This document shows, piece by piece, positions 1 through 10,192 of a DNA stretch of 51,952 nucleotides. The stretch is taken from the NCBI GenBank assembly GCA_903913285.1, contig CAIWKO010000003.1, positions 1 to 51,952 on the forward strand. Reading direction: 5' to 3'. The first letter of the stretch is position 1. Each line of letters begins with the position of its first letter. The translations under genes were made by a program, and so were the position numbers. The DNA comes from an uncultured Bacteroidales bacterium (GTDB lineage: Bacteria > Bacteroidota > Bacteroidia > Bacteroidales > CAIWKO01). The notes beneath the pieces were generated by a model that did no database searches, was not told the DNA's origin, and saw only the letters and a list, made by a program, of their open reading frames with translations.

Positions 1-3000
1 GGAATCACAATAAGTCCTTATGTATTTACAGCCCCTTCAGTTGGGACATATACTGTAACTGCTGTAAGTGATGCCAACTGCACCGGAACATCGTTATCAG
101 GTTCGGCAACGGTATCAGAAAATACATTACCAACAGCAACTCTAAGCGGTGGTGGAACCGTATGTGCCGGCGCTACATTACCAAATGTGAGTATTGCGCT
201 TACAGGAACTCCAAATTGGAGTTTAACTTACGCAATAGACGGTACACCTCAAACCCCTGTTACCGGAATTACAACAAGTCCTTATGTATTTACAGCCCCT
301 TCAGTTGGGACCTATACTGTAACTGCTGTAAGTGATGCCAACTGTACCGGAACATCATTTTCAGGTTCTGCAACAGCAGCAGAATATGCCGTACTATCGG
401 CAACTATAAGCGGTGGTACAACTCCCATTTGCTATAATGCAGATCCTGGAACATTTTCAGCTACTGGCATTGGTGGCACAGGTTCTTATACATACTTATG
501 GTTTAAAAATGGTTTAACAACCGGAATTACAACACAAACTTATGATCCTGGAAATCTCACAACAACTCCAAATTCATTCTATTGTGATGTTACGAGTGGA
601 TCTTGTGGAACTGTTAGTACTCCTACTACAACAATAAATTTTGAAACAGAAATACCGGTAATCACTTGCCCGACTGACATCAACGCTAATAATGTTGCAG
701 GGGTTTGTTATGCCAATGTTTCGATTATTGATCCAACAGCTACTGATAATTGTTCTACTACATTTACTTTTACAGGTATTCGTTCCGATGCAGCTCTCTT
801 GACAGCTGTTTACCCTGTGGGGACTACTACTATTACGTGGACGGCTAAAGATGAGGCAGGAAATATATCTGCAAGTTGTGATCAAACAGTTACAGTTACT
901 GATAATGAAATACCTTCCATCACCTGTGCAAACGATCAGACTCAAACTGCTGATCCCGGTGTTTGTAAGGCTGCCATTACTGTCGTGGCTCCTGCTACTG
1001 ATGATAATTGCAGTGTTGCTACCGTTGTTAATGACTTCAACAATACGGCTGATGCAAGTGATACGTATCCGGTTGGTACAACTACTGTTGTTTGGACTGT
1101 TACGGATATTCATGGTAATACAAATACTTGTTCACAATTGATCACAGTTACCGATAATGAAATTCCTTCAATCACCTGTGCAAACGATCAGACTCAAACT
1201 GCCGATCCCGGTGTTTGTAAGGCTGCTGTTACTGTCGTGGCTCCTGCTACTGATGATAATTGCAGTGTAGCTTCCGTTGTTAATGACTTCAACAATACGG
1301 CTGATGCAAGTGATATGTATCCGGTTGGTACAACTACTGTGGTTTGGACTGTTACGGATGTTCATGGTAATACAAATACTTGTTCACAATTGATCACAGT
1401 TACCGATGATGAAATTCCTTCTATAACTTGTGCTGGCGATCAGACTCAAACTGCTGATCCGGGTGTATGCAAGGCTGCTGTTACTGTTTTAGCACCTATT
1501 GCAACCTCCGATAATTGCGGTGTAGCAACTGTTTTGAACGATTATAATGGAACTACTGATGCAAGTGACACATATCCTGTTGGTACAACTACTGTGGTTT
1601 GGACTGTTACAGATGTTCATGGTAATACAAATACTTGTTCACAATTGATTACAGTTACCGATAATGAAATTCCTTCCATCACATGTGCAAACGATCAGAC
1701 TCAAACTGCCGATCCCGGTGTTTGTCAGGCTGCCGTTACTGTCGTGGCTCCTGCTACTGATGATAATTGCAGTGTAGCTTCCGTTGTTAATGACTTCAAC
1801 AATACGGCTGATGCAAGTGATACGTATCCGGTTGGTACAACTACTGTGGTTTGGACTGTTACGGATATTCATGGTAATACAAATACTTGTTCACAATTGA
1901 TCACAGTTACCGATAATGAAATTCCTTCCATCACCTGTGCAAACGATCAGACTCAAACTGCCGATCCCGGTGTTTGTCAGGCTGCTGTTATTGTCGTTGC
2001 TCCAACTACCTCAGATAATTGCGGTGTAGCAAATGTTGTAAACGACTTTAATGGAACTGCTGATGCAAGTGACACATATCCTGTTGGAGCAACCACTGTA
2101 GTATGGACTGTTACGGATGTTCACGGAAATACGAATACCTGTAACCAAATTATTACAGTTACTGATAATGAAAAACCAACAATAATTTGTGGTTCTGCTA
2201 TTACACAAGCAAATGACTCCGGTAGTTGTAATGCATTTGTTACAGTGCCTCAGTTTAATTCAGGTTGTAGTATTCAGAGTGGTTTTGATGGATATTATCT
2301 ACCAACCAACTGGAGTTTATTGAATACAAGTGGCGGTACTGGTTTTGTTAATACTTCAGGAACTCCAACTTCTAATTATTTAGAAGGAAGTAATAACTCT
2401 TCAGGAACTGCTGGTGAAACTCGTCTACAAATAACTATCCCATGTACTAGTATATTAACCTACAACTGGAATTATCATACAAATGATTGGGATCCCAGTT
2501 ATGATCCTATGGGTTATTATCTAAATGGTGTTTTCACTCAATTAACTAACAATTCCGGAGCAAATGATCAATCAGGAGTTGTAAATATACCGGTGTCTAC
2601 AGGAGATGTATTTAGTTTCTGTATCAAATCAGACAATACAAATGCTGCGGCATCAGTAGTTATTTCTAATTTCTCTGCTCCTTTTGGTGGAGTTGGTACA
2701 GCAACAGACAATTGCGGAATTGCTACCATTGTAAATGATTATAATGGTACAGCTGATGCAAGCGATACATACCCTGTTGGAACAACTACGATCACTTGGA
2801 CAGTTACCGATATACATGGTAATAGCAATACTTGCACTCAGGATATTATTGTGACAGATAGCGAAATACCTTCAATCACTTGTGCAGCAGATCAGACACA
2901 GACTGCAGATGCAGGAACCTGTCAGACTACTGTAACAGTTATTCCGCCTGTTGTTTCTGATAATTGTGGTGTAGCAAGTTTTGTTAATAATTATAATGGA

Positions 3001-6000
3001 ACTTCTGATGCCAGTGGAGTTTATCTTGTAGGAACAACACCTGTTGTTTGGACAGTTACAGATATTCATGGAAATATAAATACATGTACACAGAACATTA
3101 CTGTTACTGATGATGAAATTCCATCCATAACTTGTGCTCCAAACCAGACACAAACTGCAGATCCCGGTGTTTGTCAGGCCGCTATTATTGTGACTCCTCC
3201 TGTTACATCGGATAATTGCGGTGTAGCAACTGTTGTAAATGATTTTAACGGTACCTCAGATGCAAGTGGAACATATCCGGTTGGATCAACTACTGTGGTA
3301 TGGACTGTAACTGATATTCATGGTAATACGAATACCTGCACACAGAATATCACCGTTACTGATGATGAACTTCCTACTATTATTTGTCCATTCTCGCCAT
3401 ATGGTATTGTTAGACCTGCTGATTTAGGTGTTTGTAGTGCATATATTTCAGTTCCAGCACCATTAGTTAGCGATAATTGCGGTGTATTAAGTATCATTAA
3501 TGATTTTAACGGAACCAGCGATGCAAGTGATAATTATCCAGTAGGTACTACAACTGTAACCTGGACAGTTACAGATATACATGGTAATTTCAGCACTTGT
3601 CAGGATTATGTAAATGTTACTGATACTCAATTACCTATTGCCATTGCTCAGGATATTACAGTAAATTTGGATGCAAACGGATTTGTTGCAATTACTCCTG
3701 CTGATGTTAATAATGGCTCAACAGATAACTGCGGCATTATCAATATGACTCTTTCACAAACAGTATTTAGTTGTGCTAATGTTGGCCCAAATACAGTAAC
3801 ATTGACCGTTACAGATGTATCTGGAAATATTAACAGTACTACTGCTATTGTTACTGTAATTGATAACACTCCTCCTACTGTATTTTGTAATAATATAACA
3901 TTACAGCTAGATGCATCAGGTAATGCTTCTATCGTTGCATCACAGATATTCAACAGTGCTTATGATGCCTGTGGTATAGATTCAATGAGTGTTTCACCAA
4001 ACACATTTACTTGTGCCAATATCGGAGCTAATTCAGTTATATTAACTGTAAACGATATTCACGGAAATCCGGGTACATGCACAGCAACTGTGACTGTCCA
4101 GGATAATGTTCCTCCGGTGGCTATTTGTAAGAATATTACGCTACAACTTGATGCAACCGGCAATGCCAGCATTACGGGGGCTCAGGTTGATAATGGTTCT
4201 AGTGATGCCTGTGGTATTGCTTCAATGGTAGTATCGCCAAATATGTTCACTTGTGCTAATCTTGGAGCAAATACCGTTACACTTTCGGTTACCGATAACA
4301 ATGGTAATATTTCTACTTGTACATCTACTGTAACAGTTGTTGATAATATTCCGCCTGTAGCTATTTGCAAGAATATTACAGTACAACTTGACCCTACAGG
4401 TAATGTAAGTATTACAGGAGCTCAGGTCGACAATGGATCAAACGATGTTTGTGGTATTGCTTCGATGGTAGTTACACCGAATACATTCATATGTGCTAAT
4501 GTTGGTGTTAATACCGTTACATTAACTGTTACTGATTTAAGCGGTAATACTTCTACATGCAACTCAACCGTAACTGTGGTTGATAATATTCCTCCTGTAG
4601 CAATATGCAAGAACATCACTGTTTATCTAAACTCATTTGGTAATGTATCTATTACTGGTGCTCAGATCAACAACGGTTCGCATGATGCTTGCGGAATTGG
4701 ATCTCTGATTGCCACTCCTTATTCCTTTAACTGTTCTAATATTGGCGACAATACTGTCACACTAACAGTTACAGATCTATACGGAAATACTTCTACCTGC
4801 ACATCAACGGTAACTGTAAAAGATACAATTGCTCCTGTAGCAATTTGCAAGAATATTACCGTACAACTCAATGCACTTGGCAATGCCCCAATCACAGGAG
4901 CTCAAATTAACAATGGGTCTTATGATGCTTGCGGTATAGCTTCTATGGTAGCTTCTCCAAATAATCTGACCTGTGCCAATATCGGAGCCAATGCAGTTAC
5001 ATTAATTTTAACAGATGTAAACGGAAATGTTTCTACTTGTACCTCTACGGTAACAGTAGTCGATATTATTCCTCCTATAGCTGTTTGCAAGAATATTACT
5101 ATAGCGCTTGATGTAATGGGCAACGCAACTATAACAGGAGCTCAGATTGATAATGGATCCAGTGATGCATGTGGCATTGCTTCTATGGTTGCAACTCCAA
5201 ATACTTTCACATGTGAAGATGCTGGACCTAACACTGTAACTCTAACAGTGACTGATATCAATGGAAATAGTTCTATATGTACGACCACTGTTACTGTTAT
5301 TGATAATATTCCTCCGGTTGCTATTTGCAAGAATATTACTATATATCTCGACCCAACTGGTCATGCATCAATTACTCCTGCAGATGTCGACAATGGATCA
5401 AACGATGCTTGTAGTATTGCATCTTTGAGTGTTATGCCTAATGTTTTCAGTTGTGCCAATATTGGTAGTAATGCGGTGACTCTTACAGTTACAGACATCC
5501 ATGGCAACATCTCTACTTGTGTTTCTGAAATAATAGTTGCTGACACAATTCCACCAATACTTACTTGTCCGGCAAACATTACTGTTAATTCAGAACCGGG
5601 ATTCTGTGATTATATTGGTGCTACATTAGGTTACCCGACTTTCGAAGATAATTGTTCTGTATCCGGCATTGTTAATAATGCACCTGCAGTTTATCCAATA
5701 GGCAAAACTTCAGTTATTTGGACTGTTACAGATGGAGCAGGTAATATTTCAACCTGTACTCAAATTGTTACAGTACTAAGTGCACCTTTGGCAGTAGACG
5801 ATTCTGCTGTTACTGCAGAAAACACTCCTATTGTTGTACCAGTTCTTGCAAATGATGTAGACTGCGGTCATGACCTTAACCCTGCTTCGGTAATTATTGT
5901 AAGTCCACCTTCTAATGGATCTGTTACAGTTAATACATTAAACGGTAAAATAACTTATACTCCGAATAACCTGTTTACAGGTTACGATCAGTTTAATTAT

Positions 6001-6840
6001 CAGGTATGTGATTCCAGTGGATTATGTTCAATAGCAACTGTATTTGTCAGGGTAATTTCAGTAAATAATCCTGTTTTAGGCATTGCTAAAGCTGTAACTA
6101 ATGTCACAAATCAAAAGGATAATAGTTTTGATGTTACCTATTTAATCACTGTCGAAAATCTTGGGAACGATGTGATTGATAATATTCAGGTTACTGACAA
6201 TCTTGCATCTGTGTTTGATTCACCAGCAACTTTTTCCATTGCACAACCACCTAACACAAATAACAACCTGACTCCCAACACACAATTTGACGGTAGTAAT
6301 GATATCAACCTTCTTGAAAGCACTTCCAGCCATTTGGAAGTAGGCAAAACGGGTACTATAACATTCACTGTTCATGTAACATTGCTTGGTTCACCTGAGA
6401 CATTCTGTAATAGTGCTATAGCAACTGGTACAGGATCAATGGGAGCTTTTGTTTCGGATACTTCTCACAACGGGTTTATTAGTGATCCTAATGGAAACGG
6501 TAATCCTGGTGACGCAGGAGAAAATGACTGTACTCCGGTAACAATAACTCCTAACGATGTTTTCATTCCTCAGGCCTTCTCTCCTGACGGAGATGGTATT
6601 AATGATTATTTCGTTATCAACGGTATAGAAAAATATCCTGATAATGAACTTACTGTCTACAACCGATGGGGGAATAAAGTCTTCGATATGAAAACCTATG
6701 ATAATACATGGGATGCAAGACCCAATCAAGCTTTGGATATGGGTAGTAAAAAACTACCTGAAGGCACATATTTCTACATCTTTGAATATAACAAGGATAA
6801 TAGAGAGCCCAAAACCGGATTTGTTGTAATTAAATATTAA
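1..6840 (+). CDS. Giant HYR-repeat surface adhesin, T9SS type B cargo (5' partial)
   Basis: The frame is open from base 1 to the TAA at 6840 (2279 residues visible), so the start lies outside the window; the GTG at 187 is internal. Visible order: two SprB/Ig-like repeats with an 88-residue period (about 1-640), ten HYR-type repeats of about 84 residues (about 649-3618), eight related 80-residue repeats containing the motif KNITVQLD (about 3619-5540), one more HYR, a cadherin/Big-like domain (DDSAVTAENTP), a DUF11-like domain (TYLITVENLGN), and a C-terminal gliding-motility/CHU_C sorting domain with FSPDGDGINDYF and YNRWGNKVF. That last domain is the family hallmark of type B T9SS cargo. Paired cysteines in most repeats suggest disulfide-stabilised extracellular modules. 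The next gene encodes a PorP/SprF protein, the usual partner of type B cargo. A SprB-like adhesin or motility role is inferred. Confidence 0.9.
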   Translation, partial: GITISPYVFTAPSVGTYTVTAVSDANCTGTSLSGSATVSENTLPTATLSGGGTVCAGATLPNVSIALTGTPNWSLTYAIDGTPQTPVTGITTSPYVFTAPSVGTYTVTAVSDANCTGTSFSGSATAAEYAVLSATISGGTTPICYNADPGTFSATGIGGTGSYTYLWFKNGLTTGITTQTYDPGNLTTTPNSFYCDVTSGSCGTVSTPTTTINFETEIPVITCPTDINANNVAGVCYANVSIIDPTATDNCSTTFTFTGIRSDAALLTAVYPVGTTTITWTAKDEAGNISASCDQTVTVTDNEIPSITCANDQTQTADPGVCKAAITVVAPATDDNCSVATVVNDFNNTADASDTYPVGTTTVVWTVTDIHGNTNTCSQLITVTDNEIPSITCANDQTQTADPGVCKAAVTVVAPATDDNCSVASVVNDFNNTADASDMYPVGTTTVVWTVTDVHGNTNTCSQLITVTDDEIPSITCAGDQTQTADPGVCKAAVTVLAPIATSDNCGVATVLNDYNGTTDASDTYPVGTTTVVWTVTDVHGNTNTCSQLITVTDNEIPSITCANDQTQTADPGVCQAAVTVVAPATDDNCSVASVVNDFNNTADASDTYPVGTTTVVWTVTDIHGNTNTCSQLITVTDNEIPSITCANDQTQTADPGVCQAAVIVVAPTTSDNCGVANVVNDFNGTADASDTYPVGATTVVWTVTDVHGNTNTCNQIITVTDNEKPTIICGSAITQANDSGSCNAFVTVPQFNSGCSIQSGFDGYYLPTNWSLLNTSGGTGFVNTSGTPTSNYLEGSNNSSGTAGETRLQITIPCTSILTYNWNYHTNDWDPSYDPMGYYLNGVFTQLTNNSGANDQSGVVNIPVSTGDVFSFCIKSDNTNAAASVVISNFSAPFGGVGTATDNCGIATIVNDYNGTADASDTYPVGTTTITWTVTDIHGNSNTCTQDIIVTDSEIPSITCAADQTQTADAGTCQTTVTVIPPVVSDNCGVASFVNNYNGTSDASGVYLVGTTPVVWTVTDIHGNINTCTQNITVTDDEIPSITCAPNQTQTADPGVCQAAIIVTPPVTSDNCGVATVVNDFNGTSDASGTYPVGSTTVVWTVTDIHGNTNTCTQNITVTDDELPTIICPFSPYGIVRPADLGVCSAYISVPAPLVSDNCGVLSIINDFNGTSDASDNYPVGTTTVTWTVTDIHGNFSTCQDYVNVTDTQLPIAIAQDITVNLDANGFVAITPADVNNGSTDNCGIINMTLSQTVFSCANVGPNTVTLTVTDVSGNINSTTAIVTVIDNTPPTVFCNNITLQLDASGNASIVASQIFNSAYDACGIDSMSVSPNTFTCANIGANSVILTVNDIHGNPGTCTATVTVQDNVPPVAICKNITLQLDATGNASITGAQVDNGSSDACGIASMVVSPNMFTCANLGANTVTLSVTDNNGNISTCTSTVTVVDNIPPVAICKNITVQLDPTGNVSITGAQVDNGSNDVCGIASMVVTPNTFICANVGVNTVTLTVTDLSGNTSTCNSTVTVVDNIPPVAICKNITVYLNSFGNVSITGAQINNGSHDACGIGSLIATPYSFNCSNIGDNTVTLTVTDLYGNTSTCTSTVTVKDTIAPVAICKNITVQLNALGNAPITGAQINNGSYDACGIASMVASPNNLTCANIGANAVTLILTDVNGNVSTCTSTVTVVDIIPPIAVCKNITIALDVMGNATITGAQIDNGSSDACGIASMVATPNTFTCEDAGPNTVTLTVTDINGNSSICTTTVTVIDNIPPVAICKNITIYLDPTGHASITPADVDNGSNDACSIASLSVMPNVFSCANIGSNAVTLTVTDIHGNISTCVSEIIVADTIPPILTCPANITVNSEPGFCDYIGATLGYPTFEDNCSVSGIVNNAPAVYPIGKTSVIWTVTDGAGNISTCTQIVTVLSAPLAVDDSAVTAENTPIVVPVLANDVDCGHDLNPASVIIVSPPSNGSVTVNTLNGKITYTPNNLFTGYDQFNYQVCDSSGLCSIATVFVRVISVNNPVLGIAKAVTNVTNQKDNSFDVTYLITVENLGNDVIDNIQVTDNLASVFDSPATFSIAQPPNTNNNLTPNTQFDGSNDINLLESTSSHLEVGKTGTITFTVHVTLLGSPETFCNSAIATGTGSMGAFVSDTSHNGFISDPNGNGNPGDAGENDCTPVTITPNDVFIPQAFSPDGDGINDYFVINGIEKYPDNELTVYNRWGNKVFDMKTYDNTWDARPNQALDMGSKKLPEGTYFYIFEYNKDNREPKTGFVVIKY
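901..2163 (+). repeat. Five tandem 252-255 bp HYR coding repeats
   Basis: Consecutive units begin at about 901, 1153, 1405, 1660 and 1912, each opening with a form of GATAATGAAATTCCTTC. Units 2, 3 and 5 are nearly identical at the DNA level, including synonymous positions, which points to recent duplication or gene conversion. The unit length is a multiple of three, so copy number can change without a frameshift. Confidence 0.9.
4096..5535 (+). repeat. Tandem 240 bp coding repeats (second HYR-like class)
   Basis: Six or more units with an exact 240-bp period, each containing a variant of GCTATTTGCAAGAATATTAC and encoding an 80-residue module with a DACGIASM motif. They are more diverged at silent sites than the 252-bp array upstream, so the array looks older. 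Confidence 0.85.
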
Positions 6841-6872
6841 TCTTCATCATGAACCATATAAAACATCAGGAT

Positions 6873-7826
6873 ATGAAAAAATTAATCATCATAACGGTAA
6901 CAGTCATCAGCTTATTTCTTTTCAAAGGAGCAAATACAACTGTTAAGGCACAGTACGATGCCATGTTTACTCAGTATATGTTTAATGAGATGTTTATCAA
7001 CCCTGCCTACGCTGGTTATAAAGATGCATTGTCGGTCACGGCAATGCATCGCCAGCAATGGATAGGTTTTGAAGGACGTCCAATTACTACTAGTGTTACT
7101 ATTCATTCTCCGTTGTATCAAGGTAGAATGGGGCTTGGTTTAAGTTATCTCAATGAGAAGTTTGGTGTTACAAATCGCAATCTGATTTATATAAGTTATG
7201 CTTATAGGGTAAAAACCGGAACTAAAGGACGTCTTTGCTTCGGACTTATGGGAGGTATACATGTTCAAAATGAAAAATTGGCTGATTTGGCTATAACAGA
7301 CCCTGGAGATCCCCATTTTTCAACAAACACAGGAAATGTTATCACTCCAAACTTTGGATTCGGAATGTTATATCTTACTGACAAATTCTTTGTCGGACTT
7401 TCTATCCCCAGATTAATAGATGATCAACTCGAAACGAATAGCTATGGCAATGTTCTAAAAAAAATTGCTATACGTCCTGCCAAATTCCATTATTATCTAA
7501 CTGTTGGCAGAATATTTGAAATCAGTGAAAGTTTTAAACTGAAACCTCAATTGATGGTACAAGCTGTTATTAATGCACCTATAGTATTTGATCTGAACTT
7601 AAACGCACTTATTAAAGAACGTTTATGGGTGGGGGTATCATATCGCAGTTTGTCCGATATATCTGGAATAATTGGCGTTAATGTTTTACCCCAGTTTATG
7701 ATCAGTTACTCTTACGACTATTCGTTATCTAAACTTAATTCAGTTTCAGGTGGTTCGCATGAAATTGGTTTATCTTATCTTTTTAGCTATAAAGGGAAAA
7801 AAATAAGTAACCCGAGGTATTTTTAA
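6873..7826 (+). CDS. PorP/SprF family outer-membrane protein
   Basis: A 317-residue protein with a signal peptide (MKKLIIITVTVISLFLFKG) and the PorP/SprF opening block around QYMFNEMFINPAYAGYKD, followed by alternating beta-barrel-like strands and a C-terminal strand region ending in RYF. The ATG at 6849 would add eight residues before the signal peptide, so 6873 is preferred. The gene starts 32 bp after the adhesin stop and ends 33 bp before the PorE-like gene, indicating one operon. Known for the family: SprF-type proteins are needed for export or attachment of type B T9SS cargo such as SprB. By position this one is inferred to serve the adhesin upstream. Confidence 0.9.
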   Translation: MKKLIIITVTVISLFLFKGANTTVKAQYDAMFTQYMFNEMFINPAYAGYKDALSVTAMHRQQWIGFEGRPITTSVTIHSPLYQGRMGLGLSYLNEKFGVTNRNLIYISYAYRVKTGTKGRLCFGLMGGIHVQNEKLADLAITDPGDPHFSTNTGNVITPNFGFGMLYLTDKFFVGLSIPRLIDDQLETNSYGNVLKKIAIRPAKFHYYLTVGRIFEISESFKLKPQLMVQAVINAPIVFDLNLNALIKERLWVGVSYRSLSDISGIIGVNVLPQFMISYSYDYSLSKLNSVSGGSHEIGLSYLFSYKGKKISNPRYF

Positions 7827-7859
7827 TTTTTTTTGGTTCAGATCAAAGATCTTTACTTT

Positions 7860-10055
7860 ATGAAACTCAATAAATTTTTTATCTCCACATTTATTTTACT
7901 ATTTTCTTTTTCGGCTTCAATAAAAGCCCAATCAGAACTACTCTATAAGGCAAATGTCTTATATGATACTATGGCTTATGCTGAAGCTATACCTAAATAT
8001 TTAAGAGTATTAAAGACAGACACCACTAATATTGAGGCAATGGTTAAACTTGCTGATTGTTATCGGTTAACAAACGATATACAAAAATCAGTTTCAGCTT
8101 ATAGAAAAATCATTGAAAAACAAATTGGTCAGCCGATCGATAAATTGTTTTATGCCCAAGCACTGATGGCAACAAGCAATTATACGGAAGCAAAAAAATA
8201 TATGGCTCAATATATCACCGATTCAAGAGGAATAACCTTTTCCAATGCTCTTAAATATCTGGATATTTTTTTTAAAGACAGTGCTTGTTATACTATTGAA
8301 AATTTATCTTTTAATTCAAATCTTAACGACTTTTCACCTAGAATACTTGGCAAAAAAATTATTTTCACTTCTTCTTGTAAGCGTTCATACATGGTGAATT
8401 ATATCAATACATGGACTGATAATAATTTTTTCAAGCTGTTTTATACAAAGAAAAAAGACAACGGGAAATATACTCACATCCGACGTTTTTCACATTCACT
8501 TGATAACAGATATAATGCAGGTCCTGTAAGTTTTAACCGCCAGAACAATATCGTTTATATGAGTCGAAACAACATTGTGGATTCAAAACTCGTTAGGGCC
8601 AAAGATGGTCAGGTAAAACTTCAATTATATGCTGCTACTTTGAATAAAAAAGGAACATCTTATCAATATCTTTTGGATTTTCAATACAATAACAAAGAGT
8701 ATAACTTTATGCATCCCGCTATAAGCGATGATGGCCTGAGATTTTATTTTGTATCTGATATGCCTGGAGGTTTTGGAGGCACTGATTTATGGATGTGTAC
8801 AAAAGATAGTAATAAATGGTCCGTACCTAAAAATCTCGGGAAAGAAGTCAACACCATCGGAGATGAAGCCTTCCCTTATGTGAAAGGAAATATGTTATAT
8901 TTTTCATCTAACGGTCTTGAAGGCATAGGCGGTTTTGATGTTTTTAAAGTTACGCTTGATGATCAAGGTATGCCAAGTGGAATCCCAGATAATATGGGTA
9001 TTCCCATAAATAGTTCCGGAGATGATTTTGGTATCGTCTATAATGATGACGGAAATAGTGGATATTTTAGCTCTAACCGTAAAGAACTCAATATTGATGA
9101 TGACATATACGGCTTTACTTACAAAGCTCCTGAAAAAAGAGACGTAAAAATTGCAGGGATCATTTCTGAAAATAACACAGAAACGCCAATCCCTGACACG
9201 AAAGTGGTGTTATTAAACAATAATAATGAAGTCGTTAAAGAAATTACTTCCGACGAAAACGGAAAATTTTCTTTTGAGGTTGAACCGAACCAACTATATA
9301 CGGTAAAAGCTATTAAGAAAGACTATTTAGAAACAACTCAACAAGTCAATACCGCTACAAATGAAAGAGCTAAAGTATTTACTACCAACCTAAAACTTGA
9401 CAAACAGTTGGGCACTATGTTAAACATTATCGTTATCGACTCCAGATCTAATCAGCCTTTAAAAGAGGTCAAGGTTGAAATTACGGATAATGACAACGGA
9501 AATATTAATGACGTACTGACCAATGTTAACGGAAATTACATCACTTTGTTAGCGGATAAAAAAATTGGCGATAATATTAATTATGCTTTAAAACTCACTA
9601 AAGACGGGTATTATAACACTAACACCAGCTATATCTACGCTATTAATACTACGGATACTATCATACTGAAACAAAGCATGGATAAAATACTCGATTTAGA
9701 ACCGATTTATTTTGATTATGATAAATATAATATCAGGGCTGATGCTGCTAAAAAACTCAACCAACTCACCGAATTACTCAAAGAAAACCCTAAATGGAAT
9801 ATCGAGCTTTTATCTCACACCGACTGTAGAGGAAGCGCTGCATACAACAACGTACTCTCCGAAAAACGTGCACGTGCTACTGCAGACTATCTAATCAACA
9901 AAGGTATAAGCCAAAAACGTATCACAGGCAAAGGTTATGGTACTACCAGAATGGTGGTTGACTGCGGTTGTAACAGCGATGGGAAAATATCTAATTGTAC
10001 CGAATCTCAACATCAACTTAACAGAAGAACCGAATTTAAGATTATTAAAAATTAA
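7860..10055 (+). CDS. PorE-like lipoprotein/periplasmic protein: TPR, PD40 propeller, OmpA
   Basis: A 731-residue protein with signal peptide, TPR-like helices (about 25-130), a PD40/WD40-like propeller (about 150-430, with repeated DDGLRFYFVSD and FPYVKGNMLYFSSNG), two carboxypeptidase-regulatory-like domains (about 440-605), and a C-terminal OmpA domain (about 620-731, FDYDKYNIR, LLSHTDCRG, LSEKRARA). This matches the PorE/SprD type of T9SS component, in which the OmpA domain binds peptidoglycan. The ATG at 7860 opens the signal peptide; the in-frame TTG at 7833 would put a polar stretch before it. It is the third gene of the adhesin operon. A close paralog lies at 11830. Confidence 0.88.
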   Translation: MKLNKFFISTFILLFSFSASIKAQSELLYKANVLYDTMAYAEAIPKYLRVLKTDTTNIEAMVKLADCYRLTNDIQKSVSAYRKIIEKQIGQPIDKLFYAQALMATSNYTEAKKYMAQYITDSRGITFSNALKYLDIFFKDSACYTIENLSFNSNLNDFSPRILGKKIIFTSSCKRSYMVNYINTWTDNNFFKLFYTKKKDNGKYTHIRRFSHSLDNRYNAGPVSFNRQNNIVYMSRNNIVDSKLVRAKDGQVKLQLYAATLNKKGTSYQYLLDFQYNNKEYNFMHPAISDDGLRFYFVSDMPGGFGGTDLWMCTKDSNKWSVPKNLGKEVNTIGDEAFPYVKGNMLYFSSNGLEGIGGFDVFKVTLDDQGMPSGIPDNMGIPINSSGDDFGIVYNDDGNSGYFSSNRKELNIDDDIYGFTYKAPEKRDVKIAGIISENNTETPIPDTKVVLLNNNNEVVKEITSDENGKFSFEVEPNQLYTVKAIKKDYLETTQQVNTATNERAKVFTTNLKLDKQLGTMLNIIVIDSRSNQPLKEVKVEITDNDNGNINDVLTNVNGNYITLLADKKIGDNINYALKLTKDGYYNTNTSYIYAINTTDTIILKQSMDKILDLEPIYFDYDKYNIRADAAKKLNQLTELLKENPKWNIELLSHTDCRGSAAYNNVLSEKRARATADYLINKGISQKRITGKGYGTTRMVVDCGCNSDGKISNCTESQHQLNRRTEFKIIKN

Positions 10056-10076
10056 AATTCATTTGAAGTTTTCAAT

Positions 10077-10118
10077 AAAAAATCCGAAGTATAATCATTT
10101 TACTTCGGATTTTTTTTG
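10077..10118 (+). terminator. Bidirectional intrinsic terminator after the PorE-like gene
   Basis: Perfect 11-bp arms AATCCGAAGTA (10081-10091) and TACTTCGGATT (10101-10111) with a 9-nt loop, an A run before and a T run after. It lies between the convergent PorE-like and ridA genes, although the ridA stop is about 75 bp away. Confidence 0.9.
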
Positions 10119-10192
10119 CCATCTATTATAATAACTTTATTCTTTAAGTACCTCTGAAGTATTCAGTTGAACCTCCGAGATACTTAATGTCT

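Noticed and set aside
574-5579. Many minus-strand open frames of 60-180 codons within the adhesin repeats
   Set aside because: They repeat with the period of the HYR units and are shadows of the repeated coding sequence.
7833-7859. TTG at 7833 as the start of the PorE-like gene
   Set aside because: It would place polar residues before the signal peptide; ATG at 7860 gives a normal signal sequence.
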